Shown piece by piece: positions 25,201 to 35,900 of a stretch of DNA of 64,000 bases. The DNA comes from Angiostrongylus vasorum (taxonomy: Eukaryota; Nematoda; Chromadorea; Rhabditida; Metastrongylidae): assembly GCA_018806985.1 (NCBI GenBank), contig JADANN010000364.1, positions 6,801,001 through 6,865,000 of the forward strand. The letters are read 5' to 3'. The notes beneath the pieces are model-generated. The model was not told the origin of the DNA. It searched no databases and worked only from the letters and a program-made list of their open reading frames with translations. A program made the position numbers and the translations under genes. Within the stretch, counting starts at the first letter, position 1. The number at the start of each line of letters is the position of its first letter.

Positions 25201-25642
25201 ATAACACCTCGTGTTTGCCCAACAAGAATATGAAGAATTGTTCGGTAAACGCCGACGTTAATAGAAAGTCCATCATGGTAAATATACAACCCTTGGTATC
25301 ACCAAATGCATAGAAAAGACGTACCATTTGATTTTGCTTGGCCATCTTTTTGATTTCAGCAATCACTTTCTTCTCCTGCATTTCCATACGTGACTTTTCC
25401 CGATCAAGCTCCCGAATAGCTTCAAAGATTTCAATCAATATTCTATGGATCATCTACTATTTGTTCAGTTTAGTTGTTAGTTTAAGGAATGCCAATAAAA
25501 TCCATCATGTGACCAATTTCATATGAAATAAAGAAATAAGGATAACCCATATAAAAATAGTAATCATACCTTTATTAAGTGCACGTTGATTCTGACGAAG
25601 AAGCTCAGACGGCGTCTTCTTTCGACCAAAAAGGAATTCCAT
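22262..25642 (-). CDS. vps-2: VPS2/CHMP2A-type ESCRT-III subunit (spliced, complete)
   Basis: Six exons join in phase on the minus strand: 25570-25642, 25325-25419, 24484-24618, 24288-24368, 22527-22640 and 22262-22432. They give 222 residues, the same length as human CHMP2A, and the alignment to CHMP2A as I know it is continuous. The N-terminus reads MEFLFGRKKTPSELLRQ, the basic helix that binds membranes. A charged helical region follows, including AKDLVRTRRYIKKF. The last residues, LQARLDQLRRE, form the MIT-interacting motif that recruits VPS4. The family polymerises on endosomal and other membranes to drive scission. The start is supported by TTTCAG lying directly before the ATG, which fits a trans-splice acceptor. 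The two long introns carry SINE-3, repeat A and an inverted-repeat element; the exons are intact. Assignment to VPS2 rather than another ESCRT-III subunit is strong. Confidence 0.95.
22675..22835 (+). repeat. SINE-3 relic in a vps-2 intron
   Basis: GCTGAGAGAAAAGCAAAGCG, TGGTGCATTGGATAAC and the 3' stretch TTTTGCAAATATTTCAGCAC match the family order. Confidence 0.55.
23139..23360 (-). repeat. SINE-3 copy in a vps-2 intron
   Basis: Minus strand: TGTGTAGTGGTGAACTCG (A box), a variable arm GCCCTCGGAAGGGG, and GAGTTCGATCCCC (B box). Includes the GTTGACGGATGATTGC 5' part. Confidence 0.75.
23734..24117 (+). repeat. Repeat A copy with a target-site duplication, in a vps-2 intron
   Basis: Starts CTCCCAACGGTTTATCGCC. 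CTGACTATC occurs on both sides (23726-23734 and 24113-24121), a likely 8-9 bp duplication made on insertion. The central hairpin has a compensating pair change. Confidence 0.8.
24657..25212. mobile_element. MITE-like inverted-repeat element in a vps-2 intron
   Basis: The left end GGTGTTATTTTATTTC (continuing to GACGAAC) is matched exactly in reverse complement at 25185-25212. A second inverted pair, AAGCTGACGTTTCG against CGAAACGTCAGCTT, lies inside. The left arm is split by a repeat A insertion. No transposase coding is present. Confidence 0.75.
24687..25075 (+). repeat. Repeat A copy nested in an inverted-repeat element
   Basis: Starts CTCTCAACGGTTTACTGC. Flanking GACGAACA and GGCGAACA differ by one base and look like its target-site duplication. 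It lies inside the inverted-repeat element 24657-25212 within a vps-2 intron. Confidence 0.8.
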
Positions 25643-25652
25643 CTGAAACAGT
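25643..25652 (-). promoter_or_regulatory. Putative spliced-leader acceptor of vps-2
   Basis: On the minus strand CTGTTTCAG lies immediately before the initiation codon at 25642. Nematode messages commonly receive a spliced leader at such sites, so this would leave almost no native 5' UTR. The motif is seen; its use is inferred. Confidence 0.5.
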
Positions 25653-25696
25653 TCTAAGGACCAATCACTCGAGATAGAAAAAAAGTCAGAAAGACG

Positions 25697-25971
25697 AAGG
25701 ATAAAGCTCTGGCCGTTGATCAATCCTTGAGGGATGCGCCATGCATTCGACTTAATGAAGCATCGTTGGAAGTAAACGAATGATTATCTAGCCTTTACGA
25801 TGACTCGCGGTGGCCTACCGATGTATCGAGCCAGTGCTGCTATCCTCCCAGACAAAGCTGGTACCAATTTGCCGAACCCGGAGGGATGGAGGGCTTGGTG
25901 CGCCATGGGCGTGAGGATCGACCACGTCCGTGTCGCAGTGGCGCCTACAACCCCTGCGCCACACGCGCTCT
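25697..25971 (-). repeat. SINE-1 copy between vps-2 and NOP2
   Basis: Reverse orientation, about 55 bases upstream of the vps-2 start codon. The tail begins AAGGATAAAGCTCT and the head ends CACACGCGCTC. The core has one change from the palindrome. Its RNA polymerase III-like boxes would point toward vps-2. Confidence 0.85.
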
Positions 25972-26850
25972 TATAGAAGGGAGTTAAACCCATTAGAGCT
26001 TTTAGCTAGTGACAATTGAAGAAGTCCAGCTTCTGCTAGAATTATATGTAGTAAATGTCTTTGAGTAAATCAGGATGAGTCATTTAAGTATAAATACTAC
26101 GACGACGAACAAGAGCTCTTCAATGACTTATTGGGTTAAAGGGAAATAAGGCCCGTCTACGAACAAAGACTTAAACCGAGACCAAGAAAACGATCTAAAT
26201 GGGAAACATGTGCATGGAAGAATACTTCTAAGCATTGACATCCAGGAAAGTACAGGACAATGCCCAGCAATCTCTAGATGACTTCAATGACCCTGTCTTC
26301 TTCCTGGACGATTAGAAGCTGATCCCAAACCTAAATATAGGCTACGCCACCATAAATCTAATTTAAAAGAGCTGAGAAAAAAAAGAAAATAAGAAAATAC
26401 GGAACGAGAATAATAAAATCTAGGAGAGTCCTCTTAGTGCATTTGCACAAAAGCATAGAAGTAAACGAGCAGACATGTGTTCTAAGGGTTTAGATTGCGA
26501 TTTCAACCGACAGCGTCACTTATTTGGCTCCAAATAAGGGAAACTAAAACTAGAGCGGACTATAGATCCCTCTAAAGCCTAGAATATCAACAGCCTACGG
26601 TGGATTGTGCTCACTTGCGGTGTCTTCGAAGCGCCAAAGTCTGTCGCAGCGCAGTGGCGCGCGTCCGGGAATCCTTGGTCTGGGCCAGCTCGCCGCTCTT
26701 CCATTTACTAGTAGTCATTTTTGGGGCTTACTATTACTGGCTATTGATTAATTGTCATTTATTAACTAATTATTGAAATCACCTGTCATTACTGGTTTAT
26801 TGGATCTTGTGATTTACATCCAGAAGAGGCTGTTCTGATATTATACCTAA
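25972..26850. promoter_or_regulatory. Shared upstream region of vps-2 and NOP2
   Basis: This is most of the gap between two divergent genes. No exon is recognised in it. A CpG-containing, GC-richer patch lies near 26600-26700, unlike the AT-rich surroundings, and is the best place to look for shared promoter activity. The function is inferred from position only. Confidence 0.3.
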
Positions 26851-26996
26851 CTTGTTTTCTAATGTTTTCCTTTTCCTTCTCTCTTTCCTCTTCTCTTTTT
26901 CTTCTTCTCTTTTCTCTTGTCTCTTTCTCCTTTTCTTTTTTTCTTCCCTTTCTCCCTTTCTTTCCTTCTTTTCTTATGTCTTCACATCGTTTTCAG
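26851..26996 (+). promoter_or_regulatory. Long polypyrimidine tract ending in a TTTTCAG acceptor
   Basis: About 140 bases are almost purely C and T on the plus strand and end in TTTTCAG at 26990-26996. The ATG of NOP2 follows two bases later. This looks like an exceptionally strong trans-splice acceptor for the NOP2 message. The tract itself contains only incidental open reading. Confidence 0.5.
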
Positions 26997-26998
26997 AT

Positions 26999-27648
26999 AT
27001 GTTGGATAATGGCAAAACCGTAAAGAAGTTTAAAACAGCGATAAAGAGGAAATCCTTTCTGGAAAATAATGACGTAGGCTTAGTTTCTAGTCGATATTTT
27101 CCAGAACAGTCCAGAAATCCTACATTTTTTCTTCTTTTTTTCTTGCTCTTTTAGATTTAGCCCTAGTGTATGTTCCATTAGGTCTTGTGGTTCTGAAGTT
27201 ATACTGTTGTGGAAATCATTGCTTCTTCAGGTAACTCCTCAAGCAAAGTCAGGTTTGAAAAGAAAAGACTTCAGTCCAAAAAAAGGTAAGTTCCATACGA
27301 TGAATCGCGATTTATTGCATAGGTAATCATGCGTATATGTATACGTACGTGTACGTTGACGAGCGCGTGTGGGGCAGTGGTTGGAGCCGCCTTGCAGTAC
27401 GCATGGGATCGATCCCCGCGACGCAGACTCACCAAACCTTCCTTCCTCCGGGGTCGGCAGATTGGTACCGGACTTGTCTGCTAGGATAGCAGCAATGTTT
27501 GGATACATCGTTAGGCTACTGTTGCCATTGTAAATGCCAGATATGCATTCAGTCACCTTCAAACGGTGCTTGATGAAGTCGAATGCATGGCGCATCTGTC
27601 AGGAATTGATCAACGCCGAGAGCTCTATTCTTTCACTCTTTTATCCTT

Positions 27649-27705
<57 letters not shown>

Positions 27706-30700
27706 ACTACCTCGAAATAATCTAGGATTCGAAGCCTATAGACAGGCCTGACTACCTCCCAAAGAAGAAAAAGCTCAGTTCTTTCAAAACGAAGGTCAAG
27801 CAAAGGAAAAGTATACCTGCATCGAAAGAAGATTGTGATGGACCATCGGAAAAACCGGTGAGGTGTTTCATTTCCCAGTTATTGTTATGTTATTATTATT
27901 CCATTATTTGGTTCAACAGTTATTTGGCTTAGGCTTGAAAATAAAATATTTAGGATGGAAAAGCAGAGCGAACTTCTAAGAAAAGCAAAACGAAAAAGAA
28001 TCAGGAGAAGAAGGTTCATCTAAGCACTGTTTTTGACTTTGCCTTTTCCAGTTTCGTTCTTCGAACGTCTATGCTTCTTCAGTGATTTTCAGTCCAATGC
28101 GTTGTTCGATTCTGATGAAGACGATGGTCCCAAGAAGTTTTTCGAGAACCTTAACAGTAGCATAGGAGAAAGTTCTGATGCTGAAATGAAGGATGATTTT
28201 GGCAGTAGTGGGTCAGACGAGGAGATGATTGGTGAATTTCGATATGACAAACTTACTTACCTGGGTACTTGGATGGCCCCTCCTCACTGGTTGTGCAGGC
28301 CCCAGCAAAATTTCCATTGTTTCAGAGTTTTGCTAGTTTAGCCACTGTGGTTCTCTGGAGTCCCGAGGTCAGCCAGGGGAAAGTGTGCCCCAGGTCATCA
28401 CCACTACAAGTGGTTGCCGCCCTTGTGGATCAGAGGGAGATTTGCCGACTAATTTGATACCAGGACGGTGGTGGATCCTGGTATTGGTTTACTGTTAGCT
28501 GAGTTTCCTGATGGGAACTCCGGACTCCCTCTCAGCTTGGACGAGGCTGGTGGGGGTGAATCTCCCCATTGTACATCGCAGCCCGACACCCAGGAACACC
28601 TCCCGGCCACGGCGAGGGCAGTAAACCGTTGGGAGGACACACGACAAAAGGACACACAAAATATGTCAGCTTCTCAATCGACGCCATACCCAGATTTATA
28701 ACATTTTTTTTGTAGATGAGTCGGGTACGGATGATGAATTGCCGATAGAGAAGAAGGCTCGTTTACTAAACAAACGAAGGAATGCGATTGCGTTAGTTGC
28801 CCTGGGTTTTTTTTTCTGTGACTCAGTGATATGACGTTCCGGCTAAAGTGTTCAGGTGCTTTCTTACGGATCGCTTTCAGGAATGAAGAGGAATCTGAAT
28901 TACGCCTCAACATTGTTGGACAGCAACAGTACGAGCTTCCAAGTGTTGATGAAATTGAGAAGGAGCTCAGAGAAATACCCAATCTTCAAATAATCAGGGA
29001 TCGTATCAATGAAGTTGTTCAGGTTAAATTTCTACCTGTAAAAAATATTTTCATGCTAAATTTCTGAAGCTGCTTTGGAAGTTATGTGTGTTTAGGTGCT
29101 AGGTGATTTCAAGAATCGTCGTCAACCAGGTAAAAGTCGTGACGACTATCTCGCTATTTTAACAAAAGATCTATGCTCACAATATGGTTATAATGAATAT
29201 CTTATGAATAAGTTCATGCAGTTGTTTCCACAACCATCCGAGGTTATTTTTGTTAAATTGCTCGTTGATCATTCGATTTCTACAACACTGGCTCTTTTTT
29301 CTTTTCAGTTAATCGAATTTTTGGATGCGAATGAACAGCAACGACCAGTTACCATAAGGACGAACACCCTGAAAACAAGAAGGTTGTGAAAATGAAGGGA
29401 TAATAGGGAATTTGCTCTTCCCAATTGAGTCGATTTGGATAGGTGTTCTAAAATGCCGACGTTTCCAGCTTAGTGGAGAAGCTGCTAATGTTTGTAGTGG
29501 TCTAACATTTAAAGAAGGGCGCGTGTAGCACAGTGGTCCGAGCCGCCCTGCAATACACATGGGATCGATCACCGCGCCCAAGGCTCACCAAGTCTTCTAT
29601 TTCTCCGAGGTCTGAAAATTGGTACCTGACTTGTCTGCGAGGATAGCAGCACTGGCTCAATACATCGGTAGGCCACCTCGAGTCATAATAAAGGCCGGAT
29701 ATGCATTCACCTCCATCGATACTTAGTGAAGTCGAATGCATGCCGCATCCCTCAGGGACTGATCAACGCCGGGGACTTTGTCCTTCTATCTTTTTAATAT
29801 TTAAGGGAGTCATCCAATGTTTAGTTTTATTTATGGCGTCTATTATTTTTCGAATAATTTTGTTGCAGAGGTGATTTGGCAAAATCTTTAATCAATCGAG
29901 GCATGAACATTGATCCTGCAGCTCCTTGGACAAAAGTAGGGCTGGTAGTGTACGATTCTCAAGTTCCTATCGGCGCTACTCCGGAGTATCTCGCTGGCCA
30001 TTACATGATACAAGGCCTGAGTTCCTTATTGCCTGTTATGGCTCTTGCACCACAACCAGGAGACCGAGTGCTAGACATGTGTGCTGCACCTGGTGGAAAG
30101 ACTTCACACATTGCTGGTCTGATGAAAAATAGTGGTGTTCTCTTTGCCAACGATGCAAATATGGCTCGCTGCCGTGCTGTCATTGGAAACCTGCATAGAC
30201 TTGGCGTAAATAATGCTATTGTCAGTAACCTGAACGCTGAGGAGTATGCTAAGCTTGCTCCCAATAGTTTTGACCGTGTCCTTTTGGATGCTCCTTGCTC
30301 CGGAACAGGTGTAATATGGAAGGATCAAACTGTGAAGACCAGCAAAGATAGCCAAGATGTCCAGCGAAGGCATACGGTGCAACGACAATTGATCCTTGCT
30401 GCTCTCGACGCCGTTGATGCTAAATCTACTGGTGGAGGATACGTTGTGTACTCTACCTGCTCAGTTCTCGTTCGTTCTTTTCCACTATGTTATTGACTTT
30501 GTTACAAGTTTCCGTTGAAGAATTCACAAGGTTAGTGGTGAGATATATGACAAAACGCATGCTTTCTTATGAGCTTATTCCAGTCCCTTGATATATTTCA
30601 TTGTTAAGGGCGGCATGGCGCAGTGGTCGGAGGGGCACTGCAGTATATATGGGATCGATCCTCGCGCCCCAGGCTCACCAAGTCTTCCACCCCTCCGGGG

Positions 30701-31963
30701 TCGGCAAATTGGTACCAGAGTTGTCTGAGGGGATAGCAGCACTGGCTCGATACATCGGTAGGCCACCGCGAGTCATTCGAAAGGCCAGATTTGCATTCAT
30801 TCACCTTCATCGATGCTTAATGAAGAATGCATGGCGCATCCCTTAGTGATTGATCAACTGCGAGAGCTTTATTTTATTTTAATCTCGTTGTTAACATTTT
30901 TTGTGATATGCGATGGTCAAACCTTTTGCTTGAAAAATCCTGTCTTTGTCTCCGAAACTAGTGCAAACACCTGCACTTCAGGATATGGATATTTTAAGAG
31001 CCTGCTGATGCGCTTCTTCTTAAATAGAATTCGATACCATATAAATCCTATAGTAGTATAATTTTCCAAGGTGGAAGAAAATGAAGCCGTAGTCAACTAC
31101 GCATTAGGAAAGAGACACTGCGAATTAGTTCCTTGTGGTCTGGAAGTTGGTGTTGAAGGATTCACACGGTGAGGGTAATTGTTTTTCCAATTCAACGTTG
31201 GTTCGATTCTTTATTGTAAGGAGGAAAATATTGTTCACAGATTCCGCGAGTATCGATTCCATCCGTCGTTAAGTTTAACTCGTCGTTATTATCCTCATGT
31301 GCACAACATTGATGGCTTTTTTGTGGCAAAGCTCAAGAAGCTGTCAAATGAAAAGATGGGGAAGGCTAGCATCGACATTGTTGGTTGCCCTACTGTTGTC
31401 TTACTGTCTGTTAGAATCTTACCTACTCTCCTTACTTAATCTTGATATGTAAAATCGCTGAACATTTCAGGCTCAACGAGAAAAGAGCGAAAAGTGTGGC
31501 ACTGAGGAGGAAGTGAAACAAAATCCGTCCAGCTTACCGTCTAGTGCGAATAAATGTGAAGACTCTGATAATAACGAAAATGAAGCTACCTGTTCTGAAG
31601 GTAAGAAGAAGAAACACCGATCAAAGAAGAAACGACGCCTACTGAAAAACAAGATTAGTAATGCTTCTAAAGATCCTGAGGATGACGGTTTCAATACTGT
31701 GAGCTTCGATCCTTGGTTAAATCGCGGCATTTAGCGCCGGATTCGTATCCCGCCCTTATGCCCTTGACTTTAGTTTGAAGCGTTTGGTATATCATCATGT
31801 CAATATATTCTTCTAGGCTGGTTACGTAGGTAAAGCCAAAAAGAAAAAGCCAATAATGAGGCGAATTGGTAAGCGGACACTGGCGAAGACTAGCGCAAAG
31901 GTCGTAAAAAACAAGAGGAAAAAAGTACTGGCTAAAAGAGCTCCCGGAATGAATGATTTATAG
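26999..31963 (+). CDS. NOP2: NOP2/NSUN1 rRNA cytosine-5 methyltransferase (spliced)
   Basis: Fourteen exons join in phase: 26999-27073, 27231-27285, 27746-27857, 27954-28013, 28083-28231, 28716-28791, 28881-29022, 29096-29242, 29309-29382, 29869-30469, 31071-31168, 31241-31379, 31471-31698 and 31817-31963. Together they code for 700 residues. The family methylates large-subunit rRNA in the nucleolus and is needed for 60S assembly. Visible landmarks are the SAM-binding [11 protein letters not shown] near residue 366, the PCSG cysteine near 440 and the catalytic STCS cysteine near 494. The [10 protein letters not shown] and [11 protein letters not shown] blocks typical of NOP2 follow. Both termini are lysine-rich, as expected for nucleolar proteins. 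Core exons from 28716 on are secure. The first four exons are less certain because a second frame is also open through them. Introns contain three SINE-1 copies and one repeat A copy. A 28093 acceptor is an alternative to 28083. Confidence 0.93.
27361..27648 (+). repeat. SINE-1 copy in a NOP2 intron
   Basis: Head GAGCGCGTGTGGGGCAGTGG and B box GGGATCGATCCCCGCG. The core is CCGGACTTGTCTGCTA. The tail runs into a TA dinucleotide array. Confidence 0.85.
27652..27703. repeat. TA dinucleotide array in a NOP2 intron
   Basis: About 26 TA units directly after the tail of a SINE-1 copy. Confidence 0.95.
28252..28640 (-). repeat. Repeat A copy in a NOP2 intron
   Basis: Reverse orientation, filling nearly all of intron 28232-28715. 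Both ends are present: TTACTTACCTGGGTACTTGG (tail side) and AAACCGTTGGGAGG (start side). The central hairpin is perfect. Confidence 0.88.
29517..29790 (+). repeat. SINE-1 copy in a NOP2 intron
   Basis: Best example of the tRNA-like head: GGGCGCG at the start is matched by CGCGCCC after the B-box region, with GTAGCACAGTGG and GGGATCGATC between. Core slightly changed (CCTGACTTGTCTGCG). Confidence 0.9.
30608..30876 (+). repeat. SINE-1 copy in a NOP2 intron
   Basis: Head GGGCGGCATGGCGCAGTGG, B box GGGATCGATCC, core CCAGAGTTGTCTGAGG. Ends GAGAGCTTTATTTTATTTT. Confidence 0.88.
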
Positions 31964-32241
31964 ATTTACTTCTATTAGGATGTTGGCTAGTGCTTATGTT
32001 TACATATTGTTGAATTGAAAATGTCTTAACTTTGACTTTAAAATCCCTTTGATTGTTAAAATGTGATTTCTACGCATTGTTCCACTAATTTCACTCATAA
32101 CTCATCCTTTTATTGTATTTGTTGTTTTACATCTTCTCAATGTGACTATTTGTGATGAGATACCATCGTTAGTTTTGCTACTGTTGTTGTCTGTTTGAAT
32201 ACCTATTATGATCGAAGTTTATTGTTCGATACCACGTTTAT

Positions 32242-32516
32242 GAGCGCGTGTGGCACAGTGGTTGGAGGCGTCCTGCAATGCATCTAGGATCGATCCTCGT
32301 GTCCTAGGCTCAACCAGCCTTCCATCCCTTAGGGGGGCGGCAAGTTGGTACCAGACTTGTCTAGGAGGATATCAGCACTGGCTACATAGGTAGGCCACCG
32401 CGAATCATTGTAAAGGCCAAATATGCATTCAATTAGCACCAAAAGATGTTTAATGAAGTCGAATGCACGGCGCGTCGCTCAGGGACTGATCAACGGCAAC
32501 TGCCTTATCCTTCCTA
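32242..32516 (+). repeat. SINE-1 copy between convergent genes
   Basis: Lies in the gap between the NOP2 stop and the zinc-finger stop. Head GAGCGCGTGTGGCACAGTGG, B box AGGATCGATCC, core CCAGACTTGTCTAGG, tail TGCCTTATCCTTCC. Confidence 0.88.
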
Positions 32517-32904
32517 CCGTGCTTATCCAATACAAACCATCAAATGGGACTAAGCAAGGTAGTTTGTTGCCAAAGCCTTTACTTCTCGGTCGTACTTCTA
32601 CTGTCTGTTCAACACTCCGTTAGTATTAGGACTTTGAGTGGTTAAATAATGATGGCCATACAACGACTAAACGGTGTTCCTAGAAGTAGATCGGGAGGCA
32701 ATGAGTATCGAAAAGTGTCTTTAAAAATCATTTATATCAAAGAACAATTTGAAAGTTAAAAATATGTGAGAGAAAAACTTTGGAGCACTTAATAGTGGCG
32801 GAAACACCATATGAGGATGAGATCAGTATGTAACACAATATGTTAGGAGGCTTATGAAGCCTGCTAAATGCGCACTAAAAGTGGTCCTAAGAGTAATCCA
32901 TGGC

Positions 32905-35900
32905 CTAACTTGTGAGGTTCCCTCCATTCCACGAACGTTCTTCATCACCGGCTTCAATCTCAACAGCCGAATCACCATACAATGAAGAAACTACTGATGA
33001 AGGGAGGGTGGCATGGCTATATTCGTGCTTTCGTAGAGAAGAACTGAAAAGAAGTTCGAAAGAAACTACAAACGAAAACGACAGCAATGTTACCAATCCC
33101 TTAGATTTCCGTTTATTTAGTTCAAAAGATCTCAACAAACCTATCTCGAAACTCCTGCCCACAAATCCCACAAGGGTAGGGTTTTTCACCCGTATGCGTT
33201 CTAATATGTATTGTAAGTGTCTGAAAAAGTATTTGCAGCTAATTTTTAAACATGATAAAAAAGAAATGTTGAGGTGAAGAAGCTTTTGTGAGCAAAATTG
33301 AGACAGTCTGGACAATTTACAAGGCTTTCTATGTCCCCTCAAGCAATAAATAGCTATGAGATAACCAGAATGGAGCTGAGATATTGGCAAAACTCCGGAC
33401 CGCAAGTGTCTGCGGTAGGGATCGAACAAGCTATTATCCTTTCCGAGGTTAACGCGTTCACCAACACATCATGCGGGTTCTTCGTCTCGCCTTTCTCTCA
33501 GCTAATTTTTATCTATGAGATAGTAGCCACAAACAAAGCGTCTAATGAGAGATTACTGAGCAACACTAGAAAGAAAAGCATGACGCACAATGGAGTACTG
33601 CACAGGTGAACTATTACGTTTCTTACAAAATTTATACAAATGACAAACGAAAATGTGTTCTCCAAACCTGTGACTGCGTGAAACCTCTTCCACAATAACC
33701 ACATGTGTATGGTTTTTCCCCTGTGTGAACTCTCTCATGAATGTTCTGAAATTCCATAACAGTCCAACGATTACATCCATAAATTCTTACATGAGATAGA
33801 GATCTTTAAATAAAAGGATGAAGTACAAAGCTCGCGGCGTTGATCCATCCCTGAGGGATGTGAGCCATGTATTCGACCTCATTAAGCTTCGTTGAAGGTG
33901 ATGACTCAATGCATATCTGGCCTATACAATGACTTGCCATGGCCTACCAATGTAGTGAGTAAATGCTGCTATCTTCCCAGACAAGTCTGGTAACAATTTG
34001 TTGACCCCGGAGGGATGGAAGGCTTGGTGAGCCTGGGCGTGGGAATCGATCTCGTATATGTTGCAGGGCACCTCCGACACAGCGCTACAGGCGATCGTTA
34101 AATAACACTGAAAAAAAGAATTTATTAGAAAATAACCTTGTCCCGTCGGTGGTGAAACATCTTTTCACAATACGAGCACTGCCAACGAAATGGTCTCTCT
34201 GCGTTCAAAAAGTCACCGTTTAACATCGCTATACACGTGTTCTGGAAAGAATTACAAAGAGAAACTAACTCAGGAAATAAACGAGAAACGTCATTTACCC
34301 CACCTCATGCTCGGTGAGAGAACTCAGCGATTTGAACCATCTACCACATATCTGACAGAAGTGGCGATGACCCGTAATATGCATCTTCATATGCAAAGCT
34401 AAGGAAGTGGAACGACAAAATGATTTCGTACAAATAGTGCATCTGTATGCACGAAGACCTGGATGGTAACGCATATGTGATACCAAGCTGTCTTTTGAAC
34501 TGAACTGTGCATTACAGGTGTCGCATCGATAGCGTTTCGATGAACAATGAACGTCCGCTACGTGCGTTTCCCATGCGACCCTGTCTTGTAACATCTTCCC
34601 ACATAAAGAACATTTGCATGCACCTGACGTACTCGTGGCTCTAAAATTGGGTTAATAATCTTGGTGTAAAGGCAACATGTCAGCAACAGGTAACTGTTGA
34701 AGATTTGATTTTTTTCATGAAAATTTTGGATATCTTCCCAACGGTCTATCGCCACATCGTGGGTGGGAGGTGTTCCTGGGAGTCGGGCTGCGATGTACAA
34801 CGGGGGATTCACCCTTCCCCCCACCCCGGCAGAGTTTCCCAAGCTGAGAAGGAGTCAGGCGTTCCCAACAGGAAGCACAGGTAAAGGTAAACCAATGCCA
34901 GGATCCACCACCGCCCTGGTATCAAACTTTTTGTGTGGTGGCTGGTCTCCCTCTGATCCACAAGGGCGGCGACTCCCTGTGGTGGTGACGACCTGGGGCT
35001 GACCTTATCTTGACTGGCCTTGGAACTCCAAGAAACCACAAAGGCTAAACCAGCAAAACTCCGAAACAATGGAAATTATGCTGTGACCCGAACAACTATT
35101 GAAAACCGACCATCCGAGTATTCAAGTAAATAAGATTCTGGATAGACAAAATGAAAGCTAACTAGCTAACCGCAGAGACAAGTTTCCTGTACTGGAGCTT
35201 TCACAATCCTGAAATGGAGAATATTTTCGCCAATCATCAAGCTAAACCGCTCCAGAGGTCCATGTTCTCCGCAATTCGAAGAAACCTGTAGTAGCATACA
35301 ATTTTGCGTTAAATTCTGTTCTCCAACATATTTTATAATAGAGTTCTCCCCATTTCAACCTTTCAATCTTAAGAGTGGCCATAAAATACCTGGCTTTGTG
35401 AACTAGGAGACATCTTACTGAGTACATCACTACCTGAAAAAGGAGACCTTGGTCATGAATGAAACAAGAAGTAAGGGATACACAATAATTCTAGTGGCGA
35501 TAAGGAAAGAGCACATCTTCCCTAAGGTCCGAAGACTATGCAAATATCTTTGTGATTTAGACTGGTCATCTCATAAATACCTTTTCACATGCCCATGAAA
35601 AAAACTTACGAAAAAGGCGCTGACTCCTACCTTCGGAACTGGAAGAGGATGTGTAGGCAAGAACAGATTGACAAGGGAAAGTTGCTTCTTTTTGAAAACC
35701 ACGAGGCGTTCTAAATAGATTTAATCTCCGGAAGCTTAAAAAATACTGAAGAAAGACTCCAATCCAGAAAACAGTTTACTATGAATGTCAAGTATAGAAA
35801 AAGTAAAAAGGATAAAGGATAAAGGATGAAGCTCTCGGCGTTGATCAACCTCTGAGGGATGCGCCATGCATTTGATTTCATTAAGCAGTGTTTGAAGGTG

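Noticed and set aside
30500..30535. Second copy of a NOP2 exon end (VEEFTR-like)
   Set aside because: It resembles the end of exon 31071-31168 for only a few residues and is not needed for the protein; chance is likely.
35242..35280. Extra zinc-finger-gene exon reading [13 protein letters not shown]
   Set aside because: It has AG and GT borders but breaks the phase; skipping it joins SQSQ to DCESSS and the next exon in frame.
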